Shown: positions 1 to 9,507, counted from the first letter of the stretch. The stretch: 64,000 nt of DNA from CAZQFV01 sp964613665 (GCA_964613665.1 CAZTIG010000011.1:1-64000), one strand, 5' to 3'. A program made the numbers and translations. Notes: generated from the sequence alone by a model not told the origin.

Positions 1-2
1 CG

Positions 3-1472
3 CGGGCCCGCGGGCTGGGCGCCGGCCGGCCGCTCGAAGCGCGCTCCCTGTGGCTGGCCGTGGGCGACCCCGGCGGGGGGACCTTTTCCGCCGAGGACCT
101 GGCCGTGGCCTGGTGGGGGGACGAGAGCCGGGCCGACGAACTCGCCGCCGTCCTTGTCGACGATGACCTCTACTTTCTCCCGCACGCCAACTGGCCGGGG
201 CTCTACCGGGCCCGCACCCGCGAGCAGGTGGAGCAGTCGCTGGCCCGGCGGGAGCTGCTGGCCGCCCATGCGGGCCTGGCGGGGCAGCTGCTGGTCCTGC
301 GCGACCCCCCGGGTGTGGTGCGCCTGGCCCGGGCCCTGGAGGCCGGCAGCGATTCCTTCCTGGTCGAAAACGACCCCGCCCGGCACGCGCCGGAAGAGAT
401 CCTGGACCTGCTCGGACCCGGGTTGGGGGTGGACCTGGAGCAAGCCGAACTCGCCGCGGCCGCCGTGTCGGCACGGGAGGTGCTGCCCGACGAGCGGCCC
501 CGCCCCCTGGAGGAGATTGCCGCGAAGCTGGCCCTGCCGGTCGATCCCACCACGGCGCGGGCGGCGCTGGCGCTGGCCCTCCTGCGGGCCGGCGCGGAAC
601 GCACGCCGGCCGGGTACGTGCTGCCGATGGCCGCCCGGGCGGCCGGGCTGATGGAGCCCAACCAGGCGCTGGCCGTGGCCCGGGAGCAGTTCCCGCCCGA
701 GGCGGCCCTGCGCAAGTGCGGCTACCAGCGGGCCGCGGGGGTGATCACGCTGACCTTTGACTTCCCCGACCGGGCCGTGGAGCGCTACCGCGAGGCGATT
801 GCCCGCGTCGAGACGCTCACGGGCTGGCGGGTGCAGGTCAATCCGGAGGTCAACCAGCAGGCGCTGGTCGAGCTGGTCCGGCGGCTTCTCCCGGCCGGCT
901 GGACGCTATCGCGGACCCCGGCCGTCCACCGCGAGAGCAAGGAAGTGGCCATCACCATCCACGGTGGGGGCGAGAAGGTCGCCCCGGCGGCAGAGGCCTT
1001 TTTCCAGGCCACCGCCTACACGCTGCTGGTGACGATGGTCGAGCCGCCCGGCGCCGTGGCCGTGCCGCCGGGAACGGGGCAGGAGCGCTGGGAGATCAAC
1101 GCCGCCTATGCCGAAATTCGCCGGGTCCTGGCCGGGAGCACGCTCTACCGCACCAGCCTGAAGGGGGAGCGCATCGTGCTCTCGTTCATCTCCCCCCAGG
1201 TGGGCGAGCGCTATCGGCCGCTCCTGGACGAGCTGGGGCCGAGGATCGGCTGGCCGCTGGAGGTGAATCCCAGCCCCAACCAGGGCGCCATCCTGGCCGA
1301 GGCCCGGGCGCTCATCCAGGCGGCCGGCTGGCAGGTGAGAAAGGGGCCAAGCATCTTCCTGGAGCGGGGCGAGGTCGCGGCCACGCTGGCCGAGGCCGCG
1401 GACGAGGCGGCCTGCGCCCCTGTGCAGGCGGCGTTTCTGGAGCGGACAGGCTACCGGCTGCTGCTGGTGTGA
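3..1472 (+). CDS. Unknown protein with internal domain duplication (5'-truncated by window edge)
   Basis: I do not recognise this family. The frame is already open at the window edge; a GTG at 60 lacks a convincing ribosome site, so the true start probably lies upstream. The last ~260 residues hold two copies of one ~95-residue module. Each has a beta-rich opening (ITLTFDFP; IVLSFISP), then GWRVQVNPEVNQ or GWPLEVNPSPNQ, then AGW and a closing TGYRLLLV or TAYTLLV. The N-terminal half is acidic, Leu/Ala-rich and probably helical, with a winged-helix-like look around LEEIAAKLALPVDPTTARAA that I cannot confirm. No signal peptide or membrane segment is seen. It ends 12 bp before the alpha-mannosidase start on the same strand, so the two are probably co-transcribed. 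A nucleic-acid-binding role is only a guess. Confidence 0.75.
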   Translation, partial: RARGLGAGRPLEARSLWLAVGDPGGGTFSAEDLAVAWWGDESRADELAAVLVDDDLYFLPHANWPGLYRARTREQVEQSLARRELLAAHAGLAGQLLVLRDPPGVVRLARALEAGSDSFLVENDPARHAPEEILDLLGPGLGVDLEQAELAAAAVSAREVLPDERPRPLEEIAAKLALPVDPTTARAALALALLRAGAERTPAGYVLPMAARAAGLMEPNQALAVAREQFPPEAALRKCGYQRAAGVITLTFDFPDRAVERYREAIARVETLTGWRVQVNPEVNQQALVELVRRLLPAGWTLSRTPAVHRESKEVAITIHGGGEKVAPAAEAFFQATAYTLLVTMVEPPGAVAVPPGTGQERWEINAAYAEIRRVLAGSTLYRTSLKGERIVLSFISPQVGERYRPLLDELGPRIGWPLEVNPSPNQGAILAEARALIQAAGWQVRKGPSIFLERGEVAATLAEAADEAACAPVQAAFLERTGYRLLLV

Positions 1473-1484
1473 GGAGGAGACACC

Positions 1485-4379
1485 ATGGCCACCCTGCACC
1501 TGGTCTGCCACACCCACTGGGACCGCGAGTGGTACCTGCCCTTTCAGCTCTTTCGCCTGAAGCTGGTGCGCCTGCTGGACGGGCTCCTGGAGCTCCTGGC
1601 CGCCGACCCGGCCTATCGCTACTACATGCTCGACGGCCAGACCGTCGTCCTGGACGACTACCTGGCGCTGCGCCCGGAGCGCGAGGAGGAAATCCGCGCC
1701 CACGTCCGGAGCGGCCGGCTGCTGATCGGCCCCTGGCACATCCTGCCCGACGAGTTCCTGGTCAGCCCCGAGGCCACCGTGCGCAACCTGCTGGAGGGCG
1801 CCCGCACGGCCGGCCGCTTCGGGCACCGCATGGACGTCGGCTACATCCCCGACCCCTTTGGCCACATCGGCCAGATGCCGCAGGTGCTGCGCGGCTTTGG
1901 CATCGCCGTCGCCGCCCTGCGCCGCGGCCTGGCCGACGAGCCCTGCGAGCTCTCCTGGCAGGCGCCCGACGGCTCCCGCGTCTTCCTGGCCTACCTGCGC
2001 GACGGCTACGACAACGTGGCCTTTTTCCCGCTGCTGGCCCCGGGCGACCTGGAGCCCTTCCGCCAGGGCATCCGCCAGAAGCGCGACTCCCTCCTCCCGC
2101 ACACCGCCACCGGGCAGGTCCTGCTCATGTACGGCACCGACCACATGGAGCCGCAGCCGCTCACCACCGCCGCCCTGGCTCACTGCCAGGGCCGGCTGGA
2201 CGGCGACACCATGGTCCTCTCGACCCTGCCCGCCTGCATCGAGGCGCTGCAGGCCGACCTGCGCCGGCGCGGCGCGGCCGTCCCCACCGTGGCCGGCGAG
2301 CTGCGCGACTCCAGGCGCCACCACCTCCTGCCGGGGGTCCTCTCCGCGCGCATGTGGATCAAGCAGCGCAACCACGCCTGCGAGACGCTGCTGGAAAGGT
2401 GGGCCGAACCGTTCGGCGCCTGGGCCGGCCTGGGCGCGCAGCACGCCGCCCCCCTGCGCCAGGCCTGGCGCCTGCTCATGGAGTGCCACCCCCACGACTC
2501 GATCTGCGGCTGCTCGGTCGACGCCGTCCACGAGGAGATGCGCGCCCGTTTCGCCCAGGTCGAGCAGATCGGCGAGGAGCTGGCCGGCCAGAGCCTGGCC
2601 GCCATTGCCGCCCAGGTCGACACGCGGCCGCCGCAGGGCCTGGACGGCTGGGTCCAGCCCGTCGTCGTCTTCAACCCCCTGCCCACGCCGCGACGCGACG
2701 TGGTGCGGGCAGTGCTGGAGGTGCCGCCCGGTGCCGCCGACTTGGTAGTGGTCGACGAGGCCGGGCGGGCGCTCCCCTGCGGGACCGTCGCCGTGGAGAG
2801 CCCGGAGCTGGACTATCGCCGGCTGGACCGGGCCGGCCTGCTGGCCCTCCTCGGCAGCGTGCAGGACGGCCGCAGCAGCGGCCGGGCCGTCGTCGGCCTG
2901 GAGACGCGCCGCGAGGGCGACACCCTGCACATCGAGGTGGCCATGGCCGAAAGCCTCCCGCCGGACGGCGCGGCCCTGGCCCAGGCCCTGCCCGGACTCC
3001 TGGCCGCGGCGCAGGACCCCGCCTTGCAGTGCTTTACCGTGCGCGCCAGCACCCGCAGCGCCACCGTGGAGTTCGTCGCCCCCGAGGTTCCCGGGTGCGG
3101 CTACCGCACCGTCTGGGTACGCCAGGCGGCCGGCCCCGCCCTGCCCGGCAGCGCGGACAGCATCGAGAACGAGTACCTGCGGGTCAGCGCCTCCCCCGCC
3201 GACGGCACCCTCACCGTCACCGACCGGCGCAGCGGCGCCGTCTTTTCCGGGCTGAACCGCTTTGTCGACGGCGGCGACTGCGGCGACGAGTACAACTACT
3301 GCCCACCGGACCGCGATCTCCTGGTGGAAGCGGTGCCCGGCGCCGTGGCGATCCGCGTGGGCCAGGGGGGCGCCGGCCGGCACATCGAGGTCACCTGCAC
3401 GCTGGCCGTGCCGGCGGCGCTGACGGCCGACCGTCGCGGGCGTGGTGCTGAGACGGTGCCGCTGGCCATCCGCACCGTGGCCACCCTCTGGCCGGGCGTG
3501 CCACGGGTGGACATCGCCACCGAGGTGGACAACCCGGCGCGCGACCACCGCCTGCGGGCGCACTTTCCCGTGCCCTGGGCCACCTCGGCCGCCGACCACG
3601 ACGGCCATTTCCAGGTGGTGCGCCGGCCGGTCGGCCTGCCGCCGGGCGACGAGACCTGGGGGGAGCAGCCCCGCCCGGAGGTGCCGCAGCGGGCCTTTAC
3701 CGATGTCTCGGATGGGGAGAGGGGGCTGCTGCTGGCCAACCGCGGCCTGCCGGAGGTGGCGGTGCTGGGGACGGAGGACGGCAGCGAGATCGCCCTGACG
3801 CTGCTGCGCTGCGTCGGCTGGCTCTCGCGCGGCGACCTGGCCAACCGCCGCGGCCACGCCGGGCCGGCCCTGCCCACGCCGGGGGCGCAGGAGATCGGCC
3901 GGCACCGCTTCGCGTACGCCGTGATCCCCCACCGCGGCGGGTGGGAGGAGGCTTTCCCGGAGGCCTACGCCTTTGACGTGCCGCTGCGGGCCCTGGCCGA
4001 GGCCGCCCACGCCGGCCCGCGGCCGGCCGCGGGGACGCTCCTGCGGGTGGAGCCGGCCGGCTTTGTCCTGAGCGCGGTCAAGGCGGCCGCGGATGGCGGC
4101 GGCCTGGTCGTGCGTGGGTACAACGTCACGGGGGAGCCGCTCCAGGTCACCGTGGCCCCGGCGCGGCGCTACGCCCGGGCGGCGCGGGTGCGGTTGGACG
4201 AGCAAGAGGAAGAGGCGTTACCCCTGGCGGCGGATGGCAGCGTGGCCCTGCCGGCCCGGGGGCACGAAATCGTGACGGTAGGGTTTTACGATTGGCGATT
4301 GACGATTGGCGATTGGCGATTGGCGATTGACGATTGGCGATTGGCGATTGACGATTGGCGATTGGCGATTGACGATTGA
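1485..4379 (+). CDS. Glycoside hydrolase family 38 alpha-mannosidase
   Basis: Retaining alpha-mannosidase hydrolysing terminal alpha-mannose from glycans, 964 residues, a normal length for bacterial GH38. The N-terminal catalytic domain opens with CHTHWDREWY (His and Asp zinc ligands). IPDPFGHIGQ supplies the nucleophile Asp, and ECHPHDSICGCSVD the further zinc His. The middle and C-terminal beta domains follow the family pattern (ENEYLRVSASPADGTLTVTDRRSG). No signal peptide, so it is probably cytoplasmic. The ATG follows GAGGAGG at good spacing. The C-terminus is odd. After VTVGFY the frame enters a heptamer array and encodes a repeating seven-residue DWRLAID motif until a chance stop inside the array, so the last ~30 residues are repeat-derived. 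It converges on the cyclase gene at 7839-4546. Confidence 0.93.
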   Translation: MATLHLVCHTHWDREWYLPFQLFRLKLVRLLDGLLELLAADPAYRYYMLDGQTVVLDDYLALRPEREEEIRAHVRSGRLLIGPWHILPDEFLVSPEATVRNLLEGARTAGRFGHRMDVGYIPDPFGHIGQMPQVLRGFGIAVAALRRGLADEPCELSWQAPDGSRVFLAYLRDGYDNVAFFPLLAPGDLEPFRQGIRQKRDSLLPHTATGQVLLMYGTDHMEPQPLTTAALAHCQGRLDGDTMVLSTLPACIEALQADLRRRGAAVPTVAGELRDSRRHHLLPGVLSARMWIKQRNHACETLLERWAEPFGAWAGLGAQHAAPLRQAWRLLMECHPHDSICGCSVDAVHEEMRARFAQVEQIGEELAGQSLAAIAAQVDTRPPQGLDGWVQPVVVFNPLPTPRRDVVRAVLEVPPGAADLVVVDEAGRALPCGTVAVESPELDYRRLDRAGLLALLGSVQDGRSSGRAVVGLETRREGDTLHIEVAMAESLPPDGAALAQALPGLLAAAQDPALQCFTVRASTRSATVEFVAPEVPGCGYRTVWVRQAAGPALPGSADSIENEYLRVSASPADGTLTVTDRRSGAVFSGLNRFVDGGDCGDEYNYCPPDRDLLVEAVPGAVAIRVGQGGAGRHIEVTCTLAVPAALTADRRGRGAETVPLAIRTVATLWPGVPRVDIATEVDNPARDHRLRAHFPVPWATSAADHDGHFQVVRRPVGLPPGDETWGEQPRPEVPQRAFTDVSDGERGLLLANRGLPEVAVLGTEDGSEIALTLLRCVGWLSRGDLANRRGHAGPALPTPGAQEIGRHRFAYAVIPHRGGWEEAFPEAYAFDVPLRALAEAAHAGPRPAAGTLLRVEPAGFVLSAVKAAADGGGLVVRGYNVTGEPLQVTVAPARRYARAARVRLDEQEEEALPLAADGSVALPARGHEIVTVGFYDWRLTIGDWRLAIDDWRLAIDDWRLAIDD

Positions 4380-4498
4380 CGATTGGCGATTGACGATTGG
4401 CGATTGACGATTGACGATTGGCGATTGACGATTGGCGATTGGCGATTGACGATTGGCGATTGACGATTGACGATTGACGATTGGCGATCGGCGATTGG
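4289..4498. repeat. Heptanucleotide array, 30 units of CGATTGR
   Basis: Exactly 30 uninterrupted 7-bp units. All are CGATTGG or CGATTGA except unit 29 (CGATCGG), so variation is almost confined to position 7. The array overlaps the 3' end of the mannosidase ORF and lies between two convergent genes. It would translate as seven-residue repeats on both strands because three heptamers make seven codons. Confidence 0.97.
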
Positions 4499-4506
4499 CC
4501 CAACGC

Positions 4507-4548
4507 CATCCTGCATCCTGCATCCTGCCTCTTGCCTCTTGCTTCTTA
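4507..4548. repeat. Heptanucleotide array, 6 units (CATCCTG/CCTCTTG family)
   Basis: Three CATCCTG, two CCTCTTG and one CTTCTTA unit in register. The last unit contains the TAA stop of the minus-strand cyclase gene. Read on the minus strand the units are CAGGATG and CAAGAGG, the vocabulary also used at 20079-20169, 34732-34757 and 45810-45840. Confidence 0.9.
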
Positions 4549-7500
4549 CGCCGCTTCCTGCGCCATGCCCAGGCGCTGCAGGATCTCGCCCGCCTCCTGC
4601 TCCATGGCCTCCCCGCGCGCCGGGTCGCCCCGCTCGCGCTCGTGCTGCGCCCAGGCCTGCAGGGTCAGGGCGCGCTCGCGCTCGGCGCCCATCTCGCCAA
4701 AGACGCGCAGGCTCTCGCGGAAGCAGTCGGCGGCGGTGCGGTGCACGATCCTTTCCCCCTCGCCGACCGGGATCGGGTCGGGCCGGCGCGCGGCCACGAG
4801 CCCCAGGACGCGCCAGGCGCCGCCGAGGAACTCTTGCTGCTCGCTCTCGCGGGCCAGGGCCAGCGACTGGCGGGCCGCGGCCAGGGCCTCTCCTTCTTTC
4901 CCCTGGCCCAGGAAGGCCTCGGCCAGGAAGCGGTACGTCTCGGCCAGGAACCAGCTCCCCGCCTCGGCCATGTTCAGGACCTGGCGCAGGTCGTCCTCGG
5001 CCGCGCGGTACTCGCCCAGCGCGACGCGCACCCCGCCCAGGTTGCTGAGGCAGGCCACCTCGCCCCAGCGGTAGCCGATCTCGTGAAAGGTCACCAGGGC
5101 GTCCTGGTAGAGCAGCAGGGCGCGCGAGGAATCGCCGCGCAGCTGGGCCGTCGCCGCCAGGTCGTTGAGGGTGCCACCCACGCCGGGCCGGTTGCCCAGC
5201 TCGCGGTGCAGCTCCAGGGCCTGCTCCATATGCTGGGCCGCCTGGTCGTGGTGGCCCAGGATCCAGTGCACGGCGCCCAGGAGATTGAGGCTCTGGGCCA
5301 TCTCGCGCCGGGCGGCGGCGGCGGTGCTGATGGCCAGGGCCTGCTCGCCCAGCGCGCGGGCCGCCTCGGCATTGCCCAGCCCGTAAAAGGCCCAGCCTTT
5401 GCGGTGCAACGCCTTGACCAGCTCGAGCGGTGCCTCGGCCAGGCTGGCCCAGCCCACCGCCTTCTCGGCGCTCTCCAGGGTGGCGCGGTAGTCGCCCTGG
5501 TTGCTCTGCACCCAGGCCAGGTGCTCCCAGGCGCGGGCCTGGCCGAGGGCGTCACGGGCCGCCTCGGCCGTCTCGCGCATCGCCGTGTAGGCGGCGATGG
5601 CCTCGCCGTAGCGCCCCAGCCGGCCTAGGGCGTCGCCCATTCCCTCGTAGAGGGCGATCCGCCGCGCCGCATCGCCGACGCGGTCGCCCGGAATCACGGG
5701 CAGAAAGACCAGTGCCTTCTGGTAGTAGGCGATGGCCGCCTCCGGGGCGTAGGCATCCTGGGCCTGCCGGCCGGCCCGCCGGTACCACTCGGACACCAGG
5801 GCCATCTCCCCGGCCTGCTCGTAGTGCGAGCCGATCAGGCCGGCGTGCTCCCCGACGCGCTCGCCGCTCTGCTCGATCAGCCAGGCCGCCACCTGGTTGT
5901 GGTAGGTGCGGCGGAGCCGCTTCAGCACCCGCTCGTAGACGACCTCGCGCAGGAGGGCGTGCCGGAAGATGTACTCGCGCTGGCCGGCAAAGGTGGAAGC
6001 GCGGCGCGACTGGATCAACTCCTTCTCCTCCAGCCGGTGCAGCGCCTCCTGGATGCCCTCCATGGGCGTTTGGGCGATATAGGCCACGGCCCCATCCCAG
6101 AAGGCTCGCCCGACCACGGAGGCGCACTGCAGCACCTCCTGATCGGCCGCCGGCAGGCGGTCCAGGCGCGCCTGGAGGACGCCGGTCAGCGTCTGCGGCA
6201 CCCGCACCTCGGCCAGGCGGGCCGGCCGCACCTGCCAGGCCTGTTCGCCCTTGACGATCACCCCGTCCTCGATCAGGACCTTGATCAGCTCCTCGATGTA
6301 GAAAGGGTTGCCCTCGGCCCGGCTGACGATGAGGTCCTTCAGGTCGGCCGGGACGTCCGGGGCCCGGCTCAGGATCTCCTCCACCAGGCGGTAGCTGTCT
6401 TCCTCCGAGAGAGGGAGAAGCTCCAGGCGGGTGTGGTGCGGCAGGTACTGGCACCAGTCCGGCCGCACCTCGTACAGCGAGGGGCGGGCCAGGCAGACGA
6501 TGAGCACGCGCATGTCGCCGCACGTGCGCATCAGGTGCTCGAGGACGTCCAGGGCCCCGCGATCGGCCCAGTGGATGTCCTCGACAAAGAGCACGGTGGG
6601 CAGCTCGGCCGACACCGCCGCCAGGAACTGGGTGAGGTAGTGCAGGGCGCGGTCGCGGATCTGGCGGGCGTCGTCCAGGATGCCCTGCAGGTGGGGGCTG
6701 GCGGAAAAGTCAAAGCCGATGAGGTGCCCGACAAAGTGGGCCTTTTCCACCCCTGCCGGACCCATGAAGCCCACGATGCCCGCCTCCAGCTTCTCCCGCG
6801 CCACCGCGGCCGGGTCGGTCTCCTGGATCTCGAAACGAAAGGCAAAGAGGTCGCGGATGAGGTTGTAGGGCCGCTGGCTCATCTGCGGATCGGTGCGCCC
6901 CTTGAACAGGCGCACGTGCAGCGGCAGCAGCTCCAGCCAGTCGTTGAACTCGTTGAGCAGCCGCGATTTGCCCACGCCGGCCTCGCCGACGATGGTCACC
7001 GCCTGCATGCGCCCCTGCTCCAGGACGACGCCCAGCGCCTCCTGCAGCTGGCGGAGCTCGCTGCCCCGCCCAACCATCTCCGTCTCGATCCCCTCCACCC
7101 CGCGCCGGGCGATGTGAAAGGAGCGCGGCTTGGGCGACATGACGAGGTATACCTGGACGGGCTCGCGCCGGCCGCGGATGTCGAGCGGGTCCAGGGGCTT
7201 GACGTCGAAGAGGCCGCGCACGTGGCGGTAGGTGTCGTGCGAGATGAGGATGCCGCCGACCGGGGCGGCCTGCTGCAGGCGGTTGGCCAGGTTGACGGCG
7301 TCGCCGATGGCGGTGTACTCGCCGAGCGATCCCACCTGGCCCAGCAGCACCGGTCCGGTGTGGATGCCGATGCGCAGCTGGAAGGCGGAAACGGCCGGCC
7401 GGAGGTCGACCTCTCGCCCCCAGCTGCCGACCTCGGCCTGGATGGCCAGCGCCGCCCGGATGGCCTGCTCGGGGTCGTCCTCCTCGGCCTGCTCCGCGCC

Positions 7501-7839
7501 CCACAGGGCCATCACCGCGTCGCCCATGTGCTTGTCGATGTTGCCGCCGTGGGCCACGATCAGCGCGTCGAGGTGCTCCCACAGGGCGTTGACCACATCG
7601 TGCAGCTCCTCCGGGTCCATCTGCTCGGCCAGCTTGGTAAAGCCAAAGATGTCGGCAAAGAGGACCGTGACCTGCTTGCGCTGCTCGGCCGCGGGAACCG
7701 CCGCGGGCACGGCCCCTTCCAGCGCGGCCAGCTTCTCCCGCGCGGCGGCGATCATGGGCTCGACCACGGCGTCCCCGAGGGTCGCGCGCTGGGACTCCAG
7801 GGCGGCGATGGCCCGCTGTAGCTGCTCCTGTTCGGTCAC
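4546..7839 (-). CDS. Class III nucleotide cyclase - AAA ATPase - TPR regulator
   Basis: 1097 residues. A class III adenylate/guanylate cyclase domain occupies residues ~55-235. It has metal Asp in VLFADIFGF, a substrate Lys region in NIDKHMGDAVMALWG, a second metal Asp there, and YTAIGDAVNLANRLQ with the transition-state Asn/Arg, so the active site looks complete. An AAA/STAND-type ATPase follows, with Walker A GEAGVGKS and Walker B TVLFVEDIHWAD. The C-terminal ~400 residues are TPR-like helical repeats (LNLLGAVHWILGHHDQAAQHMEQALEL). Cytoplasmic; it probably makes cAMP in response to a ligand sensed by the ATPase/TPR part, which is inference. I chose the GTG at 7839 because GGAGAG precedes it; the longer frame would start upstream of a good promoter at 7948-7976. 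Confidence 0.9.
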   Translation of the reverse strand: MTEQEQLQRAIAALESQRATLGDAVVEPMIAAAREKLAALEGAVPAAVPAAEQRKQVTVLFADIFGFTKLAEQMDPEELHDVVNALWEHLDALIVAHGGNIDKHMGDAVMALWGAEQAEEDDPEQAIRAALAIQAEVGSWGREVDLRPAVSAFQLRIGIHTGPVLLGQVGSLGEYTAIGDAVNLANRLQQAAPVGGILISHDTYRHVRGLFDVKPLDPLDIRGRREPVQVYLVMSPKPRSFHIARRGVEGIETEMVGRGSELRQLQEALGVVLEQGRMQAVTIVGEAGVGKSRLLNEFNDWLELLPLHVRLFKGRTDPQMSQRPYNLIRDLFAFRFEIQETDPAAVAREKLEAGIVGFMGPAGVEKAHFVGHLIGFDFSASPHLQGILDDARQIRDRALHYLTQFLAAVSAELPTVLFVEDIHWADRGALDVLEHLMRTCGDMRVLIVCLARPSLYEVRPDWCQYLPHHTRLELLPLSEEDSYRLVEEILSRAPDVPADLKDLIVSRAEGNPFYIEELIKVLIEDGVIVKGEQAWQVRPARLAEVRVPQTLTGVLQARLDRLPAADQEVLQCASVVGRAFWDGAVAYIAQTPMEGIQEALHRLEEKELIQSRRASTFAGQREYIFRHALLREVVYERVLKRLRRTYHNQVAAWLIEQSGERVGEHAGLIGSHYEQAGEMALVSEWYRRAGRQAQDAYAPEAAIAYYQKALVFLPVIPGDRVGDAARRIALYEGMGDALGRLGRYGEAIAAYTAMRETAEAARDALGQARAWEHLAWVQSNQGDYRATLESAEKAVGWASLAEAPLELVKALHRKGWAFYGLGNAEAARALGEQALAISTAAAARREMAQSLNLLGAVHWILGHHDQAAQHMEQALELHRELGNRPGVGGTLNDLAATAQLRGDSSRALLLYQDALVTFHEIGYRWGEVACLSNLGGVRVALGEYRAAEDDLRQVLNMAEAGSWFLAETYRFLAEAFLGQGKEGEALAAARQSLALARESEQQEFLGGAWRVLGLVAARRPDPIPVGEGERIVHRTAADCFRESLRVFGEMGAERERALTLQAWAQHERERGDPARGEAMEQEAGEILQRLGMAQEAA

Positions 7840-7947
7840 CTTGCTCTCCGCATTGCCTCTCGGCCTATGGCACCGGCGGCAGGAAGGCCGGCCGGTTCGG
7901 ACGACACGAGCGGCCGCCTCCTGGCGCTGCAGGAGCGGTACGGTCCC

Positions 7948-7976
7948 ATTATAGCACGGACGAAGGGGGCACACAA
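7948..7976 (-). promoter_or_regulatory. Sigma70-type promoter for cyclase gene
   Basis: Minus strand: TTGTGT (7976-7971), 17-bp spacer, perfect TATAAT (7953-7948). About 105 nt of leader precedes the GTG start. The -10 box overlaps the last codons of the upstream MFS gene. Confidence 0.8.
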
Positions 7977-9460
7977 GAGCGCGCCGGACGGCGCCGCAGG
8001 AGGAAAGCCAGGACCACCGTCGCCAGGAGCACCGCGCCGGAGATCCAGAAGGTCTCGTCGAGCACCCGCGCCGTCAGGCCGAGGGGGTCGGTGGCGTACT
8101 CGCCGGAGAGCTGGGTGAAGCGGTTCAGCCCCCACGAGGTGAGCACGGAGAGGCCGACGCTCATGCCGATCAGGCGCATGACCACCACCAGGCTGGAGGC
8201 CACCCCGCGGCGGGTCTCGTCGACGGCGTCGACGACCGCCGTGCTGAGCGGCGCCGTCACCAGGCCAAAGCCCAGGCCGGCCAGGGCCAGGTGCAGGGCC
8301 ATGGCGCCGAGCGGCACATCCGGCGCCCAGGTGCCCATCAGCCCAAAGCCTCCCGCCGCGGCCAGCAGCCCCAGGACGGTCGGGATGCGGTAGCCCAGCC
8401 GGCCGCAGAGCCAGCCGCCCAGGAGAGAGGCCAGGGCCATGGTCCCGGTGAGCGCGGCCAGGACCAGCCCGCTGGTCAGTGCCGCCGCGCGCGCGGCATC
8501 GTCCGGGCTGCCGCCGTAGGGCACGACACTGTTGAGAAAGAGGGGCACGTCGACCATGGCGATCATCAGCGCCGAGCCGACCAGGAAGTTGACGGCACAG
8601 GCGGTGGCGAAGTTGGGCCGGCGGAACATGCGCAGGTCGATCGTCGGGGCGCGGCTGCGCCACTCCACGAGGAGAAAGGCGGCCAAGAGGAGCAGGGCTG
8701 CGCCCAGGAGGGGCCAGACGAGCCGGCTGGTCGGCGGCGGGGCGTTGAAATCGAAGGAGACGCCGCTGGCGGCCTGGCCACCGCTGTAGGTGAGGGCGAT
8801 GTTCAGCGCCACCAGGGCGGCCACCAGGAGCACCGCTCCGGGGATGTCCAGCGCCCGGCGCTGGCGGACGTGGGGCAGGCCGCGGATAATCAGCCAGGCC
8901 GGCAGGGCGGCCACGACGCCGAGCGGGATGTTGAGGTAGAACTGCCAGCGCCAGCTCAGGAAGCGCACCAGCAGGGCGCCGTAGAGGGGCCCGACGATCC
9001 AGCCGGCCGTGTCCACGGCCACCAGGACGCCCATGGCCAGCGGACGCCGGTGCTCCTCGAAGAGGTCGCCGACGATGGCCATACCCACCGGGACCATGGC
9101 CCCGCCGCCCAGCGCCTGCACCGCGCGGCAAGCGACGAGCAGCGGCAGGGCCTGGGCGAAGGAGGCGCCGATCGAGCCGGCGATAAAGACCCCCAGGCTG
9201 GCCAGGTAGACCGGCAGGCGGCCGTAGATGTCGGCGACGCGCCCCATCACCGGCATCGGAGCGATGTAGGCGATGAGATAGGCGCTGACCAGCCAGGAGG
9301 CGTCGTCCAGGCCGGCCGGCATGGGGATGGCGAAATCGCGGATGATCTGCGGCAGCAGCGTCGAGATCACCGTCAGGTCGTGCGCGGCGACAAAGACGCC
9401 AAAGGAGATCAGCGCCAGGACCAGGTAGGGGTGGCGCCGGGCCAGGGAGTCGCCGGGCAT
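7949..9460 (-). CDS. MFS exporter, DHA2-like (P55-like)
   Basis: Major facilitator superfamily exporter, 503 residues, about 14 predicted membrane helices, consistent with the DHA2 drug:H+ antiporter type. It has the loop motif GRVADIYGRLPVY after helix 2 and AVQALGGGAMVPVGMAIVGD around helices 4-5. The ATG at 9460 follows AGGAG at good spacing; the longer frame start lacks support. It lies 47 bp downstream of a lipoprotein gene on the same strand, and both follow one strong promoter. That lipoprotein/DHA2 order matches the mycobacterial lprG-Rv1410c (P55) operon, which moves lipids such as triacylglycerides to the outer envelope. A lipid export role here is inference; drug export is the alternative. 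Confidence 0.88.
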   Translation of the reverse strand: MPGDSLARRHPYLVLALISFGVFVAAHDLTVISTLLPQIIRDFAIPMPAGLDDASWLVSAYLIAYIAPMPVMGRVADIYGRLPVYLASLGVFIAGSIGASFAQALPLLVACRAVQALGGGAMVPVGMAIVGDLFEEHRRPLAMGVLVAVDTAGWIVGPLYGALLVRFLSWRWQFYLNIPLGVVAALPAWLIIRGLPHVRQRRALDIPGAVLLVAALVALNIALTYSGGQAASGVSFDFNAPPPTSRLVWPLLGAALLLLAAFLLVEWRSRAPTIDLRMFRRPNFATACAVNFLVGSALMIAMVDVPLFLNSVVPYGGSPDDAARAAALTSGLVLAALTGTMALASLLGGWLCGRLGYRIPTVLGLLAAAGGFGLMGTWAPDVPLGAMALHLALAGLGFGLVTAPLSTAVVDAVDETRRGVASSLVVVMRLIGMSVGLSVLTSWGLNRFTQLSGEYATDPLGLTARVLDETFWISGAVLLATVVLAFLLRRRPARSCVPPSSVL

Positions 9461-9507
9461 GGAATCTCCTGTATGGCGATGCGCTGACAGCCGACCGCCG
9501 ACCGCGC
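9461..9507. repeat. Degenerate heptamer spacer between lipoprotein and MFS genes
   Basis: Directly after the TGA, the minus strand reads GCGCGGT-CGGCGGT-CGGCTGT-CAGCGCA-TCGCCAT, then AGGAG and the MFS start codon. It is a degenerate version of the CGGTCAG heptamers seen at 11879-11913. Confidence 0.5.

Noticed and set aside
906..4205. Long minus-strand open frame of 1099 codons antisense to the mannosidase
   Set aside because: Composition-driven shadow of a GC-rich gene: Gly/Arg/His/Gln-rich, no family motif, no ribosome site, while the plus frame is a clear GH38.
4289..4498. CRISPR array
   Set aside because: Units are contiguous 7-bp repeats without spacers, and no cas gene is present. The same holds for the 39-bp repeats at 18655, which have no unique spacers.
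4147..4523. Minus-strand frames encoding NRQSPIA/NRQSSIV repeats
   Set aside because: Direct product of the heptamer array in three frames; no start site or flanking coding character.
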